In this document: positions 22,561 through 34,348 of the stretch, piece by piece
How the letters are laid out: each line of letters starts with the position of its first letter
Numbering within the stretch: position 1 is the first letter of the stretch
Assembly: GCA_009760855.2 (NCBI GenBank)
Contig: WPIO01000254.1
Coordinates: 1 to 64,000, forward strand
Length of the DNA: 64,000 nt
Source: Cristatella mucedo
Taxonomy: Eukaryota; Bryozoa; Phylactolaemata; Cristatellidae
Reading direction: 5' to 3'
Made by a program: the position numbers and the translations under genes
Notes under the pieces: model-generated
Seen by the model: only the letters and a program-made list of their open reading frames with translations
Told to the model about the DNA's origin: nothing
Database searches by the model: none

Positions 22561-23351
22561 GCCAAAAATGTGTGCTTACTAATATGAATAGTCACTCACA
22601 ATGAACGCAAGATTACGGATTGAGCACGCAGGTGTCCGTAGGAAGCCAAGTCGTTGCAGCCATGCGAAAGTGCAGTAGCAAGAGCTATCTCGATGATGTG
22701 ACCAGTTCAATTAGTACTGAACCGTCCCCCGGTAGCACAGGGATTCCAGACTCGGTTCATGCTCCATGCAAAAGTCTTTTCTTGTCATTTCAGTCCCACG
22801 GCAGACGGCTTTTGGTTGCTCTGAATTTTGAAATTACGGATGGCTGCCCATATTCTTACTATCAAGCAGCCTGAAGTTAAGCCTTGCTTTTCGCCGAAAC
22901 TGGGAGTCAGCGGCAGGCTGCATACATGGCGATTGGCAAATTTCAGGTGCGAACTCTGTCGGTGATCAGAACTCTGCACCTGCAGCCTCTAGTCGGCACG
23001 TGCAGAAATTAAAGTGTTACCTAGAAACTAATCTAGGCCTTCTCAGTTCTTCAGCTGTGAATCGCCAGGCTATAGCCAAGTAACACGTATTGGGTGAGAT
23101 GGCCATCAGACCACTTGGTCCCTAATTGGCATTTATGCGAATCAGTTCACTGGTCATTTAATCGTTTCTGCACTTTTTTCTCTGCCTTTGTTCGAAAAAA
23201 TCCATCTACTTCGATAGCACATGGAGCAGTGGTGACCAGGCTTGAGGGTAACAGGACTCAGACTCGGCGTTGGACCCATGCAATTTGCATGCCAGTTCAA
23301 TATTTTTCTCGATGAGTGAACAAGATTTTTTTTGGGAAGGGGTCATGTTGA
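22561..23351. other. Probable remainder of decayed LTR element; unassigned
   Basis: GC-richer sequence on the 5' side of the gag-like fragment. No LTR pair or protein motif could be recognised. Confidence 0.3.
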
Positions 23352-23520
23352 GTCGTAATGGCTCACTAGATTAGGCGGTTGCTTTTCACGACCTTGGCCT
23401 CGAGGTCGCGGGTTCAAATACTGTGTGGTGGGCAATCTTTTATCGCCACTGCAAGCAGTGGTGATAGCCGTAAAGGCTTTTCTGTCGCTACACAAAAAGA
23501 GGGTATAAATTCAGCTAGAA
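23352..23520 (+). mobile_element. tRNA-derived SINE (SINE family 1)
   Basis: The head has tggctcactagattaggcgg (box A region) and ggttcaaatac (box B, 23,411-23,421). The body reads tatcgccactgcaagcagtg, then gatagccgtaaaggctttt, which can fold into a short hairpin, then ctgtcgctacac. It aligns over its whole length with 28,540-28,720. Confidence 0.8.
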
Positions 23521-24718
23521 ATTTTTTTATTCATTTTATTGTTGTGGATTTGAAGCTTCTAGATGGCCTCTATTTTAGTGCTCTCGGGAGAATCTTTAAA
23601 GCTCACACATTGCTCAGTGGATGAAGGAGCAGTGTGCAGCAGCCGTTCATTGCAGCGTCGGTAGGCCGAGGCTTTTTTGCAGCTTGTCGTAGTCCACGGC
23701 TGCTTTGGCAGCTGCCTGGCACGTGCTATTTAATGGCAGCGAATGCTGCCTGGTACTGGGAAGGCATGTGCACGAGTTGCCCCTGTAAAAAAAAGCAGCA
23801 TGGAAAAGGTCTCGCTGAAAGGTGGCATGCGTGAATGAAGAATCGAGCTGGAGCACCACAATCTCCTTACTTGCTTAGAGAGAACCACGGAGCTACAAGA
23901 GAGCCATCTTTCGTGAACTCTCCAGACTAAATTGATATTCAAACTAGATAAGGTCCGTCCCGGATCCTTAGCTTTACTCATCTCCTGCTTAAGTTGCAAT
24001 ACATTTATTATATAGAGCTCGTATTTCTGGTAGTCTTTAATGTCTGGCTAATATAAATCAGCAACGCGGAGTGAGGCTAGTTCTAGTGCTCTCCTTTGTC
24101 GAATAATAATAATATTAGTAATAACAGTATGTCATTTGTACACTGCTATAGGCTTACTAAATCTTTAAGCACTTTCCTCTTCGCCTTCACAGAAGCAACA
24201 ACTAAGGTCAGTGAAAAGTACGGCATAAGCATGCAAAAAAAGTATCATGCATGGGCCAACTTTATAATAATAATAACACCACATTTTACTCGTATAAATC
24301 TCACTTTTATCCAAGTTTTTTGAAAAAAACAAACCTACGAATTATACACTGCAAGTCAGTGTCAGTCATTGCATACTGCAAAAGTGATGACACAGACCTT
24401 GACAGTTTTGCAGAAGACTGTAAAGATGTTAGTAGTGATACTGATGACAAGTTTCTTGCTAACTGTGATGATTAAAGCAAACTTATATTAATGAAAATGA
24501 GCTAATATTCACTCATAATGTTTTTGATTTAAAAAAAAAAAAAAATCATGCCCATACATTTAGGTGCCTTTTGTAACATGAATGTGACTCAAAATTTTAA
24601 GAATATAGTAGTACATTTTAATAAACACTCGGAAATCTAAATCTCTCTGTTGGCACTTTATAGATGCTGTAAAATGCCTATAAATAGCATGACTAAATGA
24701 TTAGTTATATCTTCCGCA
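23521..24718. other. Unassigned
   Basis: No gene recognised. It includes an AAT-rich run at 24,103-24,125 and an A run at 24,531-24,544. The short plus-strand frame with TDLDSFAEDCKDVSSDTDD (24.38-24.47 kb) is acidic and low complexity and is not called. Confidence 0.35.
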
Positions 24719-25130
24719 ATGCCACCAAGCATGAAATTGTTAGATGTGAGATGCGCGGTTCAACATGAATATTTGATTAGTAGCAGCAGGTACAGGATCA
24801 GCACGCATAAGCTCCTAAAGGAAGAATCACAAGGACCCACTAAATGCTGCGATAAACATGTTGTTAAGCGTCTTATTAAATGTCGTACTTTCAGGGGATG
24901 TCTTGAGCTCAGTCAAGAGGGAGCTAAAGATTTTGGAACACGTGAACCAAAGGCACGGTCTCAGCAGGTTTTGGAGTTCTTACAAGGTATAGTTAAACAA
25001 TTCGAGTCAGAACAGCAGGTTGTACGATGCTGAGACTGGTGGTATCCAATAGGTAGGCTTGATCCAGGGAATGAACGGACCTAAAAGTGAGTGACAGAAT
25101 CAAAATATCGATGGAATTGATTAGTACTGC
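24719..25130 (-). mobile_element. LINE family A, diverged 3' portion
   Basis: Minus-strand 3' UTR and ORF2 C-terminal words are recognisable: ggatcagcacgcataagc, cacaaggacccactaaatgc, and gaatgaacggacctaaaagtg near 25,070. It is more diverged than the other copies. Confidence 0.65.
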
Positions 25131-26256
25131 TGTAGATGGGCTAAGCTAATTAACGTCAGCACAGGCAGAGAGGTAATAATAGCTTGCTAAAGTATAGTAG
25201 AGACGACAGCTCAGGGCTAATGGTTAGTAGAACCCCAGGTTAGTAGCATGCGCTGAATCATGGACAGGTAGGTATTCAATCTATAACGCAACCAAAAAGA
25301 CAAGTTTACGACTCCCAAAGGAAAGCTGAGCGGCAGAACAGATGCGTCTTTTGCTGATACTCAAATGAAGCAAAGTCTTTCAAACGATGCCACGAGCTCT
25401 CGTAGCCAATAGATAAAAGCAGATGACAAAGATTATAAAATTTTCGCATGCAATGTCCAGCGGTCTCGGTGTTTTGAAAGTGTGGAAGCTTGCTTAGCAA
25501 GTAAGTGCCCAGAGCTCACAGCTTTTCTGTCGGCAGTCTGAAGGAGAATGAAGCGAAGCCGAACTGACTATGCATGCTCGTGGGCTAGCCTGCTACAGTA
25601 GCCACACCTATTAGACTCTTGCCAGTATGCATTAGGGAGTCTATGAAGTTGGCTCTGCGTTCTGCATCTAAGAGCACGAGTTTTTGCTTGAGCAGCAGCA
25701 TCTCTTTATTGTGCGTGTTATTTGAATTTTTAGAACTGCCATTTTAAAGATATCGATACCATCAGCCTGAACGTTCTGAGGCTGAAAAGTACGCAATAGG
25801 TTTCAAAGTCATCGTATATGCTTTCTTTAGATCGCGTCTGACGATGCTGCCGTAAAAGGAAATGAAAAACTACGGACGTATGACGTTTGAAGCTGTTGGT
25901 TAGCTAAAGACTGATGAGCATCTTCTAGAATGAAGACTCGGTGAACCAGGTCTATGAACGCCCTGTGGCATGCCATTTGAGGGCATCTTTTCAGCTTCGC
26001 TAATTAGCAGCACCTCGAGAGTATTGTGTGTTTAGGGCAGGATATCAATAGAGCGACCAACAAGAAAATAATTTGACCGTATAGCGGTTGGAAACACAAG
26101 ACCGTGCATTGGTAAAGTAAGTGAGTAAAGGTTGGCTGATGCAACAGACTAATTTATACAGCAGCAGAAGAGCCACGATTTAGCTAGCATTGTCTTCTGT
26201 GGCGCTCAAACCCACCCTATGAGTCGCAAAGTGTGTGTACCTTACCATTTGACGGA
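25131..26256. other. Unassigned
   Basis: No gene, LINE or SINE recognised. The short frames have no motifs. Confidence 0.4.
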
Positions 26257-26545
26257 CTGACATTTCCTCCGGACGTTTCCCCCACCTGTCATTCCCCCAG
26301 ACATTTCCTCCGGATTTTTTTTCCCTACAATAGGACATCCCGCCTGGCGTAGGGCTGAGGGTTTTAAAGTTTTAGGGTTTTTAGGGCTTTATTTGATCGT
26401 GTACTGATATATATCTGTATTCATAGTTACACATTCATAAACATAGGGGGAAATGTCCTCCCCCGGGGGCAAATGTTGGATGGGGGTAGAACTGTCCAAG
26501 GGTTCACCATGGGGTAAATGTTCTGGGGGAAACATCCTAAATTCT
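26257..26545. mobile_element. Non-autonomous element with inverted GACATTTCCCCC phrases
   Basis: The left 75 bases repeat gacatttcctccgga, gtcattcccccag and gacatttcctccgga. The right 100 bases carry the reverse-complement forms gggggaaatgtcctc, gggggcaaatgtt, ggggtaaatgttc and gggggaaacatcc. Between them lies an AT-rich 120-base core with a gggttt word repeat. This gives long, imperfect, internally repetitive terminal inverted repeats, as in foldback or MITE-like elements. No target duplication was identified. Confidence 0.6.
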
Positions 26546-28539
26546 AGTATTGGCTAGGACTCGGGTGGTTGTTTCGTCAGACTAGGGGATCCTGCTAGCT
26601 TAAAATTAGGCTGTGCCATATTATGGGGTGGATGCTGGCGATCCACAAGTTTAAAATTTAATTTATAAATTACCATAATGATAAGAGGCAATAATTGTTC
26701 ACTCTGTTTTGAAGTTTTTTGAAATAGGATCTCTGCTCGCGATAATCGTGTAAGAATGAATGCAAAGAGCAAGATGTGGACTCAACCAGTCTCTTAAAAT
26801 TACTTTTATACTTCCTGTATTTTTAGTTTCAGACATGCGCTCGTTTTACTTATAACAATTTCATTTGTCGCTTAGATACCCCACAGAACCCCTGCCGTTT
26901 GCATATAGACTTTTTTTTTTTAATTGTCTATAAAAATATTTTAACTGAATTATAACTTTTAGCAGCACCCGATAGATATGGATACGTAAAAGATTGGGTG
27001 ACACGACGATTTTTACGAAATTCCTCAATTTCAAAAAGGATAGCTCCGTCCTTTCTTGTGTCTGAAAGATCGCTGTTACCTGCTTAAACTGTTGCTAAAG
27101 CTAAGTGAAACGACCAGATAGCGGCATCTCCTGACTCGTCTGTCAACTGGCTGAATTTATTTTAAATGAATTCATCTGCTTACGAACGAGTTCGTGAACA
27201 GCAAATCGCCTTGCTTACTGTACCATCATGGCTCACCAATGCCTTCCTCAACATAACTCCAAGAGGGTTTCCTAGGCGGTGCCATTAAAAATTGAATTAT
27301 CGTGAACCTGAGCTCCGGTATTGGCGCCATCTAGAGCAGAAACCGTATAGCTTGTGCCACAATTTGCAGCCAGCAGACCCTGCCGGTGGTTGAACCACAC
27401 TGAAATAGTTTGCGTAAGCATAATAAGTACAGAATAGTTAACCACTCAGGTATTAAAAGGTAAAGCAACAAGCAAAAAGCCTGAAAAAAAGATGAAAATT
27501 GCAGCACTAGCATGAAATAAGAGATTTTCGCAAACGAAGTTTTCTTTCTTGTGCAATTTTTAAATTGCTTTCGTTTTTTGGTACTTAAGGTTGATTTTTT
27601 TTTTCTTGGAGTCATTCGTTTGTGTGGCTCTACTATTGCAGCATTCCGGCAGCCAAGCACTAAATGATGACAGTGGCAGCTCTAAAGAGCTGCATCATAA
27701 AGCCAGTCTTAAAGGCTGGCCCAGTGATCGGCTGTTAACGAATACCCTTTTCCTAATGAAAAACCCAGCGGCACAGTGGTGGCTCAATTACCGAGTAGCG
27801 ACTGCAATCTGCTTCAGAACAGTCCAAGGAGGCCCGAGGGCATGCTAGCATCCTTGTAATTGGCCTATGTCCCCATATATTCTTACTCACCCTCTGGCTG
27901 CGTCCTCACATGTCTCACGGCATAGTTCGTTGGGAAGGCCAGCGGCGTTATCCATTTACCTAACATTTGCACATGCTAGCACGTAGAGGCCTTTCCCTTG
28001 CCTTGGATATCAAGCTGGGAGACCCTGCCTTGCCGTGGCAATGTATTATTAACCAGCCTCATCCAGTGCACAGTGAAATACTGAAGCCGGGCCCCAACTG
28101 CACATCATACCAATTCCCACGTGGGCTACCACTAAGGTATGGTCAATCGGCAAAAGTTTGCTGTGTCTGCCCACATTTAACCAGGAAAGCCAGTCTGCAC
28201 TGTCTTGTTCGCTGCTGGGATACGCTGTTTTGATATTGTGATCACTGAGCTAAAGCTGAAGGGCAATGCAACTTGTCAAGCCCATCGCCATAACGTGCTT
28301 CTTTTTATTTAAAGAAGGCACGTGACACATGAATGCAATGAGGATAAGGAATTAAAAGTTATTAAAGTCATCCATGGGCCACCTAAGAGTCACAGCAGAG
28401 CCGGGAGTGATACCGGCACTCCCAATCGGGTGGTAAAGACATCCGATACAGTGCAAGCCACGGACCTCCCAAACCGAATCATGATTGTTATAGCCAAGCG
28501 GTGAATTCGCCAATAAATCCGAAGAAAAGTGGTGCTAGC
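26546..28539. other. Unassigned region with two adjacent hairpins
   Basis: No gene recognised. At 27,676-27,693 gcagctct/agagctgc forms a perfect 8-bp stem with a 2-base loop, and at 27,702-27,720 gccagtct/aggctggc forms a second stem with one G-T pair. Short frames such as 28,322-28,504 have no motifs. Confidence 0.4.
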
Positions 28540-28720
28540 GACTCACAAGCCAACCACTTGAGCTACACTAGGTAAGATGGTTGCTTTCACGACCCTGGTC
28601 CCGAGGTCGTGGGTTCGATTCCTTTGGTGGGCGATTATTTATCACCACTGCAAGCGCTGATGAGAGCCGTAAAGGCTCTTCTGTCGCTATACATAAACAG
28701 GCTGTTTAATCAGCTAATAT
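28540..28720 (+). mobile_element. tRNA-derived SINE (SINE family 1), best-preserved copy
   Basis: Contains ggttcgattcc at 28,612-28,622, an exact match to the pol III box B consensus GGTTCGANTCC. It is preceded by gttgctttcacgaccctgg and followed by tatcaccactgcaagcgctg, agagccgtaaaggctcttct (hairpin) and gtcgctatac. The 3' end is ctgtttaatcagctaat. Confidence 0.85.
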
Positions 28721-29611
28721 TTGAGCTAAGGACCAACAAGTTTGCAAGGCGAGACTTCTGGAAGCTATCAGCAACATAGCCTGGCTACCTGTATTGCCTC
28801 TGAAAGAAGTTGAAAGACACTGTTGCCGTTCCCTGGAAAACATCAATACTCTATGGCACTCGTAAAAGCAGTGTCCAGGCCTCAGCTGGTTGCTGACGAA
28901 TACATACTCGTTAGAGACTCGTTCCTGTCTTTGTTTGCCAGTTCACTTGCTGTCTTCCCAGACAGCAAGAAGAAGTTTCCGTCGTGACAGCAAGATTATT
29001 GATACGGGAGGTGTGACATACCTAAAGTCGTGTACTATGCTTCAAGCAGGCTAGCACTCCTGTCTGCCTAACCAATATCAACGTCCCTAGAAGTACGGCC
29101 TTCACAATTACACTGTTCTCATTTAGTGGTGGCGACAGTTAATGCCACGTCGACCACTATTGTCCGCTAAAGGGTAAACACTCTCTGCGGGGAAACACGC
29201 CGAGTGGATGGCTGCTTAATATTTATCATCTACGAAAGCTTCGACTGCAAAAACCCATCTCTTTAAGGAAGCCTTTAGCATTAGGCCGAGCCCTGCTGCA
29301 CTTAACATTGAAACGCGACGGTTACCTCAAAGCCGGCTGTTTTGGCACCGGCCACTGTGTTAGCAACAGGAAAGCTTCAGTTTCACGGCCATACACACCA
29401 AGCTGTAACCCGATCGAACTTGTGAAGAGTGATAAACAGCATTTTTTTCATTGTTGAAAGCCAGTTTTACAACAAAACTAGGAACAACGAGTAATACAAA
29501 TGGCAAATAATTGCAGCCCCAAACCTGTGTATGAAGCAGTTGTGCATTTAGCAGACTGCTGTTAGGACGTGCTTTTAAATCGCCAGGGAGAATTTGTAGA
29601 TGGAGTAAATG
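28721..29611. other. Unassigned
   Basis: Nothing recognised in either strand. No frame over 60 codons with a motif. Confidence 0.4.
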
Positions 29612-29790
29612 ACCTAGCTGGTTTAAAAGCCTATTTTGTATAGCGGCACAAGAGCATTAATGGCTATGACCGTCACTTGCAGCTGCAATGCCAGATCACC
29701 AAACGAAGAATTCGAACTCACGAACTCGGGACCGAGATCGTGAACAGTTACCATCTTTCCTTGTGGGCCATCACTACCCATAAGTAAAAA
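29612..29790 (-). mobile_element. tRNA-derived SINE (SINE family 1), minus strand
   Basis: On the minus strand, gatggtaactgttcacgatc is followed by agttcgaattc (box B, 29,718-29,708), then gctgcaagtgacggtcatag, an altered hairpin and gccgctatac. The A run at 29,787-29,798 lies on its head side and so is not its tail. Confidence 0.7.
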
Positions 29791-29835
29791 AAAAAAAGAA
29801 GACGGGAACGAGAGAGAAGACAAGAAAGAAAGGGA

Positions 29836-29854
29836 AGAGAGAGAGAGAGAGATT

Positions 29855-29932
<78 letters not shown>

Positions 29933-29946
29933 GAGAGAGAGAGAGA
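29836..29946. repeat. (GA)n microsatellite
   Basis: About 110 bases of GA with a few interruptions. The Ser-Leu repeats translated from its minus strand are an artefact. Confidence 0.95.
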
Positions 29947-29956
29947 CGTGAACGAA

Positions 29957-30055
29957 CAATGTCTACATTTTAGCAGGTCACTAGCGATCTAGTGATCTAC
30001 ACTCTTTATCTACACTCAATGTCAACATTTAGGCTGATCACTAGTGATCTATTCC
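29957..30055. repeat. Two-unit duplication with palindromic core
   Basis: Unit 1 (caatgtctacatttt, agcaggtcactagcgatctag) and unit 2 (caatgtcaacattta, ggctgatcactagtgatc) are about 59 bases apart and clearly related. Unit 2 contains the perfect 14-base palindrome gatcactagtgatc (30,036-30,049). Unit 1 has the imperfect form cactagcgatctagtg. Confidence 0.6.
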
Positions 30056-31613
30056 TGAAGTTCGCAATCCAATCAAAGAAGAAAAGTCCCTTGGATCCTA
30101 TTCCCACTATCCTGCTCCTACGTTGCATCGATCTGCTGCTGCCATACATAACTACACATCATTAATATGTTCTTATCCCCAGGTCATGTCCCAGCACCTT
30201 TCCAAAAGCTGTAGTCAGGCCACTTCTCAAGAAAGCGACACTAAAACAAGAGATCCTAATCGACTAACGCCCAGTCTCTCGTCAGCCATTCCTATCAAAG
30301 ACACTGGAAGGGGTCTTGGCGGACCAACTGATCTCATATATCGAAACTTCATAGCTTGCTAGTAAGTTCCAGTCTGGCTTTTGAGCTAATCAGAGTCAGC
30401 ATTCCTTAGGGTATGCAACGACCTAATAAGGACTGCAGACATGGGTAAAGTATCTCTGCTTGTTTTGCTCGATTATTCGGCAACCGTTGATACAATCGAT
30501 CACAAAGTTCCTTTAGAGCGCCTCCAATCTCGCATGGACATCACTAACACTGCTCTGCAATGGTTCAGATCGTATCTCAGTGGGAGACTCCAGAGTATTG
30601 ACGTAAATGGACAAAGACCATCTGAAGTACCTCTGAAATATGGGGTACCTCAGGACTCCGTGCTAGGTCCGGTTCTTTTCATGGTTTATACTCTCCCTCT
30701 TACTGATGTGATTGCCAAGCACAATATAGGGTTTCACTTGTACGCGGATGAAGCTCAGTTATACCTTTGCTCTCATCCTTCGCAGCTCTACAGCATGTCA
30801 AATTCACTCAATTCCCTTGGTTCTCGTGTTTATGACATCTGCACACGAATGGCAGCAGACTTTTTTAAATTGAGTGATAGTAAAACTAACTTACTAGTTA
30901 TGGCCAAACCATGTGTGAATATGATATTGGAAAAGCTAAAGCTCAAATTGGTTCTGCCAGCATATCTCCTGTTAAATGGGCACAAAACCTAGGTGTTACT
31001 GTGCAAAGTGACCTTTCGTCAGACGACCTCACCAGTTCCAGTCAAGTCTGCCTACTTTCAGCTACATAACTTTGCTAAAATTCAGCCTCGTTTAGTTAAG
31101 GATATAATGTCCAAGTTATTTCGTGCATTCATGACATCCCGTCTCGACTTCGGCAACTCAATCCTAACTGGCCAACTGGCATGTGCGATCAGGCGATTGC
31201 AGCTGGTGCCAAACTCTACAGCTGAGCTTTTCTATCGTGAGCGTCGTAGTTGCCACATTTTGCTATTTCTCGCCGACCTGCACTGGATATCAGTCAAGCA
31301 ACGTATTGACTACAAGGGTTTGTCGCTCACTTGTAGGTCCCTTTATTCTTTGGCTCCAGCATATGTCTCAGATCTATTCCCCCACTAGGCCAAGAACCGT
31401 ACCACACCCTTTCCGGAATCCAACAGTCTACAAATACCTCGTACAAACCTGAAATCCTCTGGAAATAGTGCATTTAGTTTTAGTACGCTCCCAAAGCCTG
31501 GAACTCCCTCGCGACTTGCATCACACCATCCCCTGACCTGACCATATTTAAAAAGAACTTGAAAACACACCTGTTTAGGACACCATTTAGTGGGTCCTCG
31601 TGATTCGTGGGGA
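30056..31613 (+). mobile_element. LINE family A with reverse transcriptase core
   Basis: The plus strand covers RT fingers to ORF2 C-terminus. The frame 30,441-30,992 (183 codons) reads LLVLLDYSATVDTIDHKVPL (RT motif A; the usual LDLSAAFDTIDH has changed), then QWFRSYLSGRLQSIDVNGQ. GVPQDSVLGPVLFMVYTLPL (motif B) follows, then LYADEAQLYL, where the catalytic YADD is YADE. The next frame (30,993-31,388) continues with SKLFRAFMTSRLDFGNSIL and ends PAYVSDLFPH. Sequence to 31,613 covers the last C-terminal block, with the 3' UTR missing. It is inactive: second catalytic Asp lost and multiple frameshifts. Confidence 0.85.
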
Positions 31614-32750
31614 TCCTACTCTCAGTGGGAGACTCCACAGTATTGACGTGAATGGACAAAGATCATCTGAAGTACCTCTGAAATATGGAGTACGTCAATG
31701 CTCAGTGCAAGGTCCGGTTCTTTTCACGGTTTGTACTCTCCCTCTTGCTGATATGATTGCCAAGCACAATCTAGTCTTTCAATTCCAAGCGGATGAAACT
31801 CAGTTGTACCTTTCAAACCTAGTGTCATCCAATGATTGGAAAGACTGACTCTCAAAATTGGCTCTGCCAGAATATTTCCAGTTGAATCAGCTCGAAATCT
31901 AGGTGTCATATTCCAAAGCGACCTCTCGTTAGACGACCACAACAGCTCCACAGTTATGTCCGCCTATTTCAGCTTCATAACATTGATAAAATTAGGGGTT
32001 CTTTAGATAAAGATACCACATCTAATTTGGTCTATGCATTCGTGACATCCCGTCTCGACTTCGGCAACTCACTGCTTACTGGCCTACCAGCATGTGCGAT
32101 CAGGCGATTGCAGCTCGTGCAAAACTCTGCAGCTAGGCTTGTCTGTCGTGAGCGTCGCAGTTGCTACATTACTCCACTTCTCGCCGACCTGCACTGGCTA
32201 CCAGTCAAGCAACGGATTGACTTCAAGGTTTTGTCGCTCACTTTTAGGTCTCTTCATTCTATGGCTCCAGCCTATCTGTCAGATAGACTAGCCCATCAAG
32301 CCGAGCATCGTAACACCAGCTTTTCGGAATCCGACAGTCTAGAAATACCTCATACAGACCCTAAATCCTTTGGAGACAGTGCATTTAGTTCATATGCTCC
32401 CAAAGCCTGGAACTCTCTCCCGACCTGCGTCAGAACATCCCTTGACCTGACCACATTTAAAAGGAGCCTAAAAACACACCTATTTAGGACAGCATTTTGT
32501 GGGTCCCTGTGATTTGTCCTTCATGTGCTAATGCGTGCTGAAACTGTGCATGCTGCCACTAACCACATTTGCATGCTGACCCTGTGCATGTCACCCCTAA
32601 CCATATTATTAATTTCGTTTGTTTTCCAAGCATGATTTTACTTACCATTCAATTGCATTTCACTATACAGCAAATGTAAAGCGCCTAGAGAGAGATTAAT
32701 TTCTCTGAGGGGGCTTTATCAAGTGAATTATTATTATTAATATTATTATC
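31614..32750 (+). mobile_element. LINE family A, internally deleted copy with 3' end
   Basis: Restarts in the RT (RLHSIDVNGQRSSEVPLKYG). The YADD site reads QADETQLYL, and about 280 bases are deleted. The frame 32,027-32,512 (161 codons) is the best C-terminus in the window: FVTSRLDFGNSLLTGLPACA, RLVCRERRSCYITPLLADLH, YAPKAWNSLPTCV and TFKRSLKTHLFRTAF. The 3' UTR contains gtaaagcgcctagagagag and gggggctttatcaag and ends in ATT repeats. Confidence 0.85.
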
Positions 32751-32982
32751 ATTCGTCCTTCACGTGTTTATACGTGCTGACACTGTGCGTGCTGCCACCA
32801 ACCACAGTTGCATGCTGACCCTGTGCATGTCACCCCTAACCATGTTATTCAGTTTGTTTGCTTATGAAGCATAACATTAATCACCATTCAATTGCACTTC
32901 CCTTTGCAGCAAATGTAAAGCGCCTAGAGAGAGATTTATTTCTCTGAGGGCATTTTATCAAGTGCATTATTGTTATTATCGT
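32751..32982 (+). mobile_element. LINE family A, 3' UTR-only copy
   Basis: Begins right after the ATT tail of the previous copy and repeats only the last 230 bases (cgtgctgacactgtgcgtgc, gtaaagcgcctagagagag, ATT-like tail). It is an extreme 5' truncation. Confidence 0.8.
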
Positions 32983-33884
32983 AAACAAGATTTTACTTGT
33001 TGACCTGTTTGTATAACCGTTTGTCGTAAGTTTTGCCAACCGAACGGTATAAGATGTGCTCTATTCTAATCACCAACTCTGCCATAAATTTCAAACTCTT
33101 CGATCGTTGCCTGACATTGATTGCTTTCTAACTTTGTACTTTACTTTGTTCTGTACTACTGCCTGTTATGTAAAGCGATGTGGCTATCATCAACGAGCTG
33201 TAATATCACGTGCGAAATACAGACTGCAGCCACATAATATGACAGTTGTAATACTAAGTATAATGATTAGGTACTCGTCGGCCATAAGAGAACTGCATAC
33301 ATTACTACGTACTTTACGTTGGCTGAAAGAAGCATATCAAGTGAATGATATTCATGACCCTAGCATGCACAGTTTCAAAATGCAGTCATTTTAAGGACGA
33401 CTTAATTATATGCGAACCGTGCACTAAGGAATTGACTGATTTTAGTTTCGCTTTAAATATCGCCACGTCATTGTATATTGTAATATCAGATGGTAGGGTG
33501 CTTGAGTCTATAGGTGCATTCGAATTTAAGGCGTGGTTAGTTACGGGTATTAGGTCAGCTGACGGCCATGAGCTCTGTTAGAGGAGCTACTATACGAGAT
33601 AGACAGTCGACACCGAAAACTGGAGATAGCTTATAGTAAATGAAGAACATCGATTTAAATTGCAACTTGATGGGCCGCCGGTGCATGTCATAGAGAAGTT
33701 TTGTAATTTGGGCTATGCGACATTTACAATAGAGAAGCTCAGCAACATAACTCTGGATGGCAGTAAGCATAAGCACATTCGTATTAAGACACACCCTAAA
33801 CAAGGGCCACAAATTTTCTCTGGCCTTCCCAAGCTCGAAATAATCGTTGCGAAAGCAAATTTTTGGTCGTAACGCAAACCTTTG
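32983..33884. other. Unassigned flank of the LTR retrotransposon
   Basis: No recognisable coding sequence. The 169-codon minus-strand frame 34,064-33,555 straddles the LTR boundary and has no motif. Confidence 0.4.
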
Positions 33885-34209
33885 AGTAGTTCCTAGGTAT
33901 GTATGTATGCAGGCTCGTCTGATAAGGCACTGGTGAGATGTTAGAACTACCACCGAGAGGGGTAGTTGCACTGTTGTGGTCTGCCTGTGATGCGGCATGG
34001 ACACTGGCAGGTAACCGGATGGTGGATTCGCCATCAGGGTCCGCCGGTGCACAGTTGTGGTCAATGAATCATTTATGTCTACCAGGGGACTGGGACAGTC
34101 GTGCGAGAGTATGGGCCAAGGGGAGCCGTGCGCTCTTGGGCTCCGTGCGTTGGGAATATACTGCAGGTATTGGGCCTCGGCTGGCTCTCTGCTGTGCGAC
34201 CAAACTGAA
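33885..34209 (+). repeat. 5' LTR
   Basis: Aligns over its whole length with 37,948-38,284. Blocks such as caccgagaggggt, gtgatgcggcatggacac, ggtggattcgccatcagggt, actgggacagtcgtgcgaga and gccaaggggagccgtgcgc are shared. Outer ends have decayed (TGTAGT is agTAGT, ACTACA is ACTgaA). No primer-binding site beginning TGG is visible after it. Confidence 0.9.
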
Positions 34210-34348
34210 AGCTATTTCTCGGCGGGAGTTACTGTATGGTCTGTATAAAGATGAGCCTGAAAGCACAACTGACGGAAGCAAAAATTTCGCAATTCTACAG
34301 CAGCGGAGACTTCGCTGAAAGGCTAATTGGTTTGAAAGATTAGCCAAG

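Noticed and set aside
23352-28720. Genuine tRNA genes at the box B matches
   Set aside because: The sequences lack a complete cloverleaf and continue into a repeated non-tRNA body, so they are SINE heads.
29774-29959. Minus-strand frame of Leu-Ser repeats
   Set aside because: Pure translation of the GA microsatellite, with no gene context.
33555-34064. 169-codon minus-strand frame
   Set aside because: Antisense to the 5' LTR and its flank, crossing the element boundary, with no motif.
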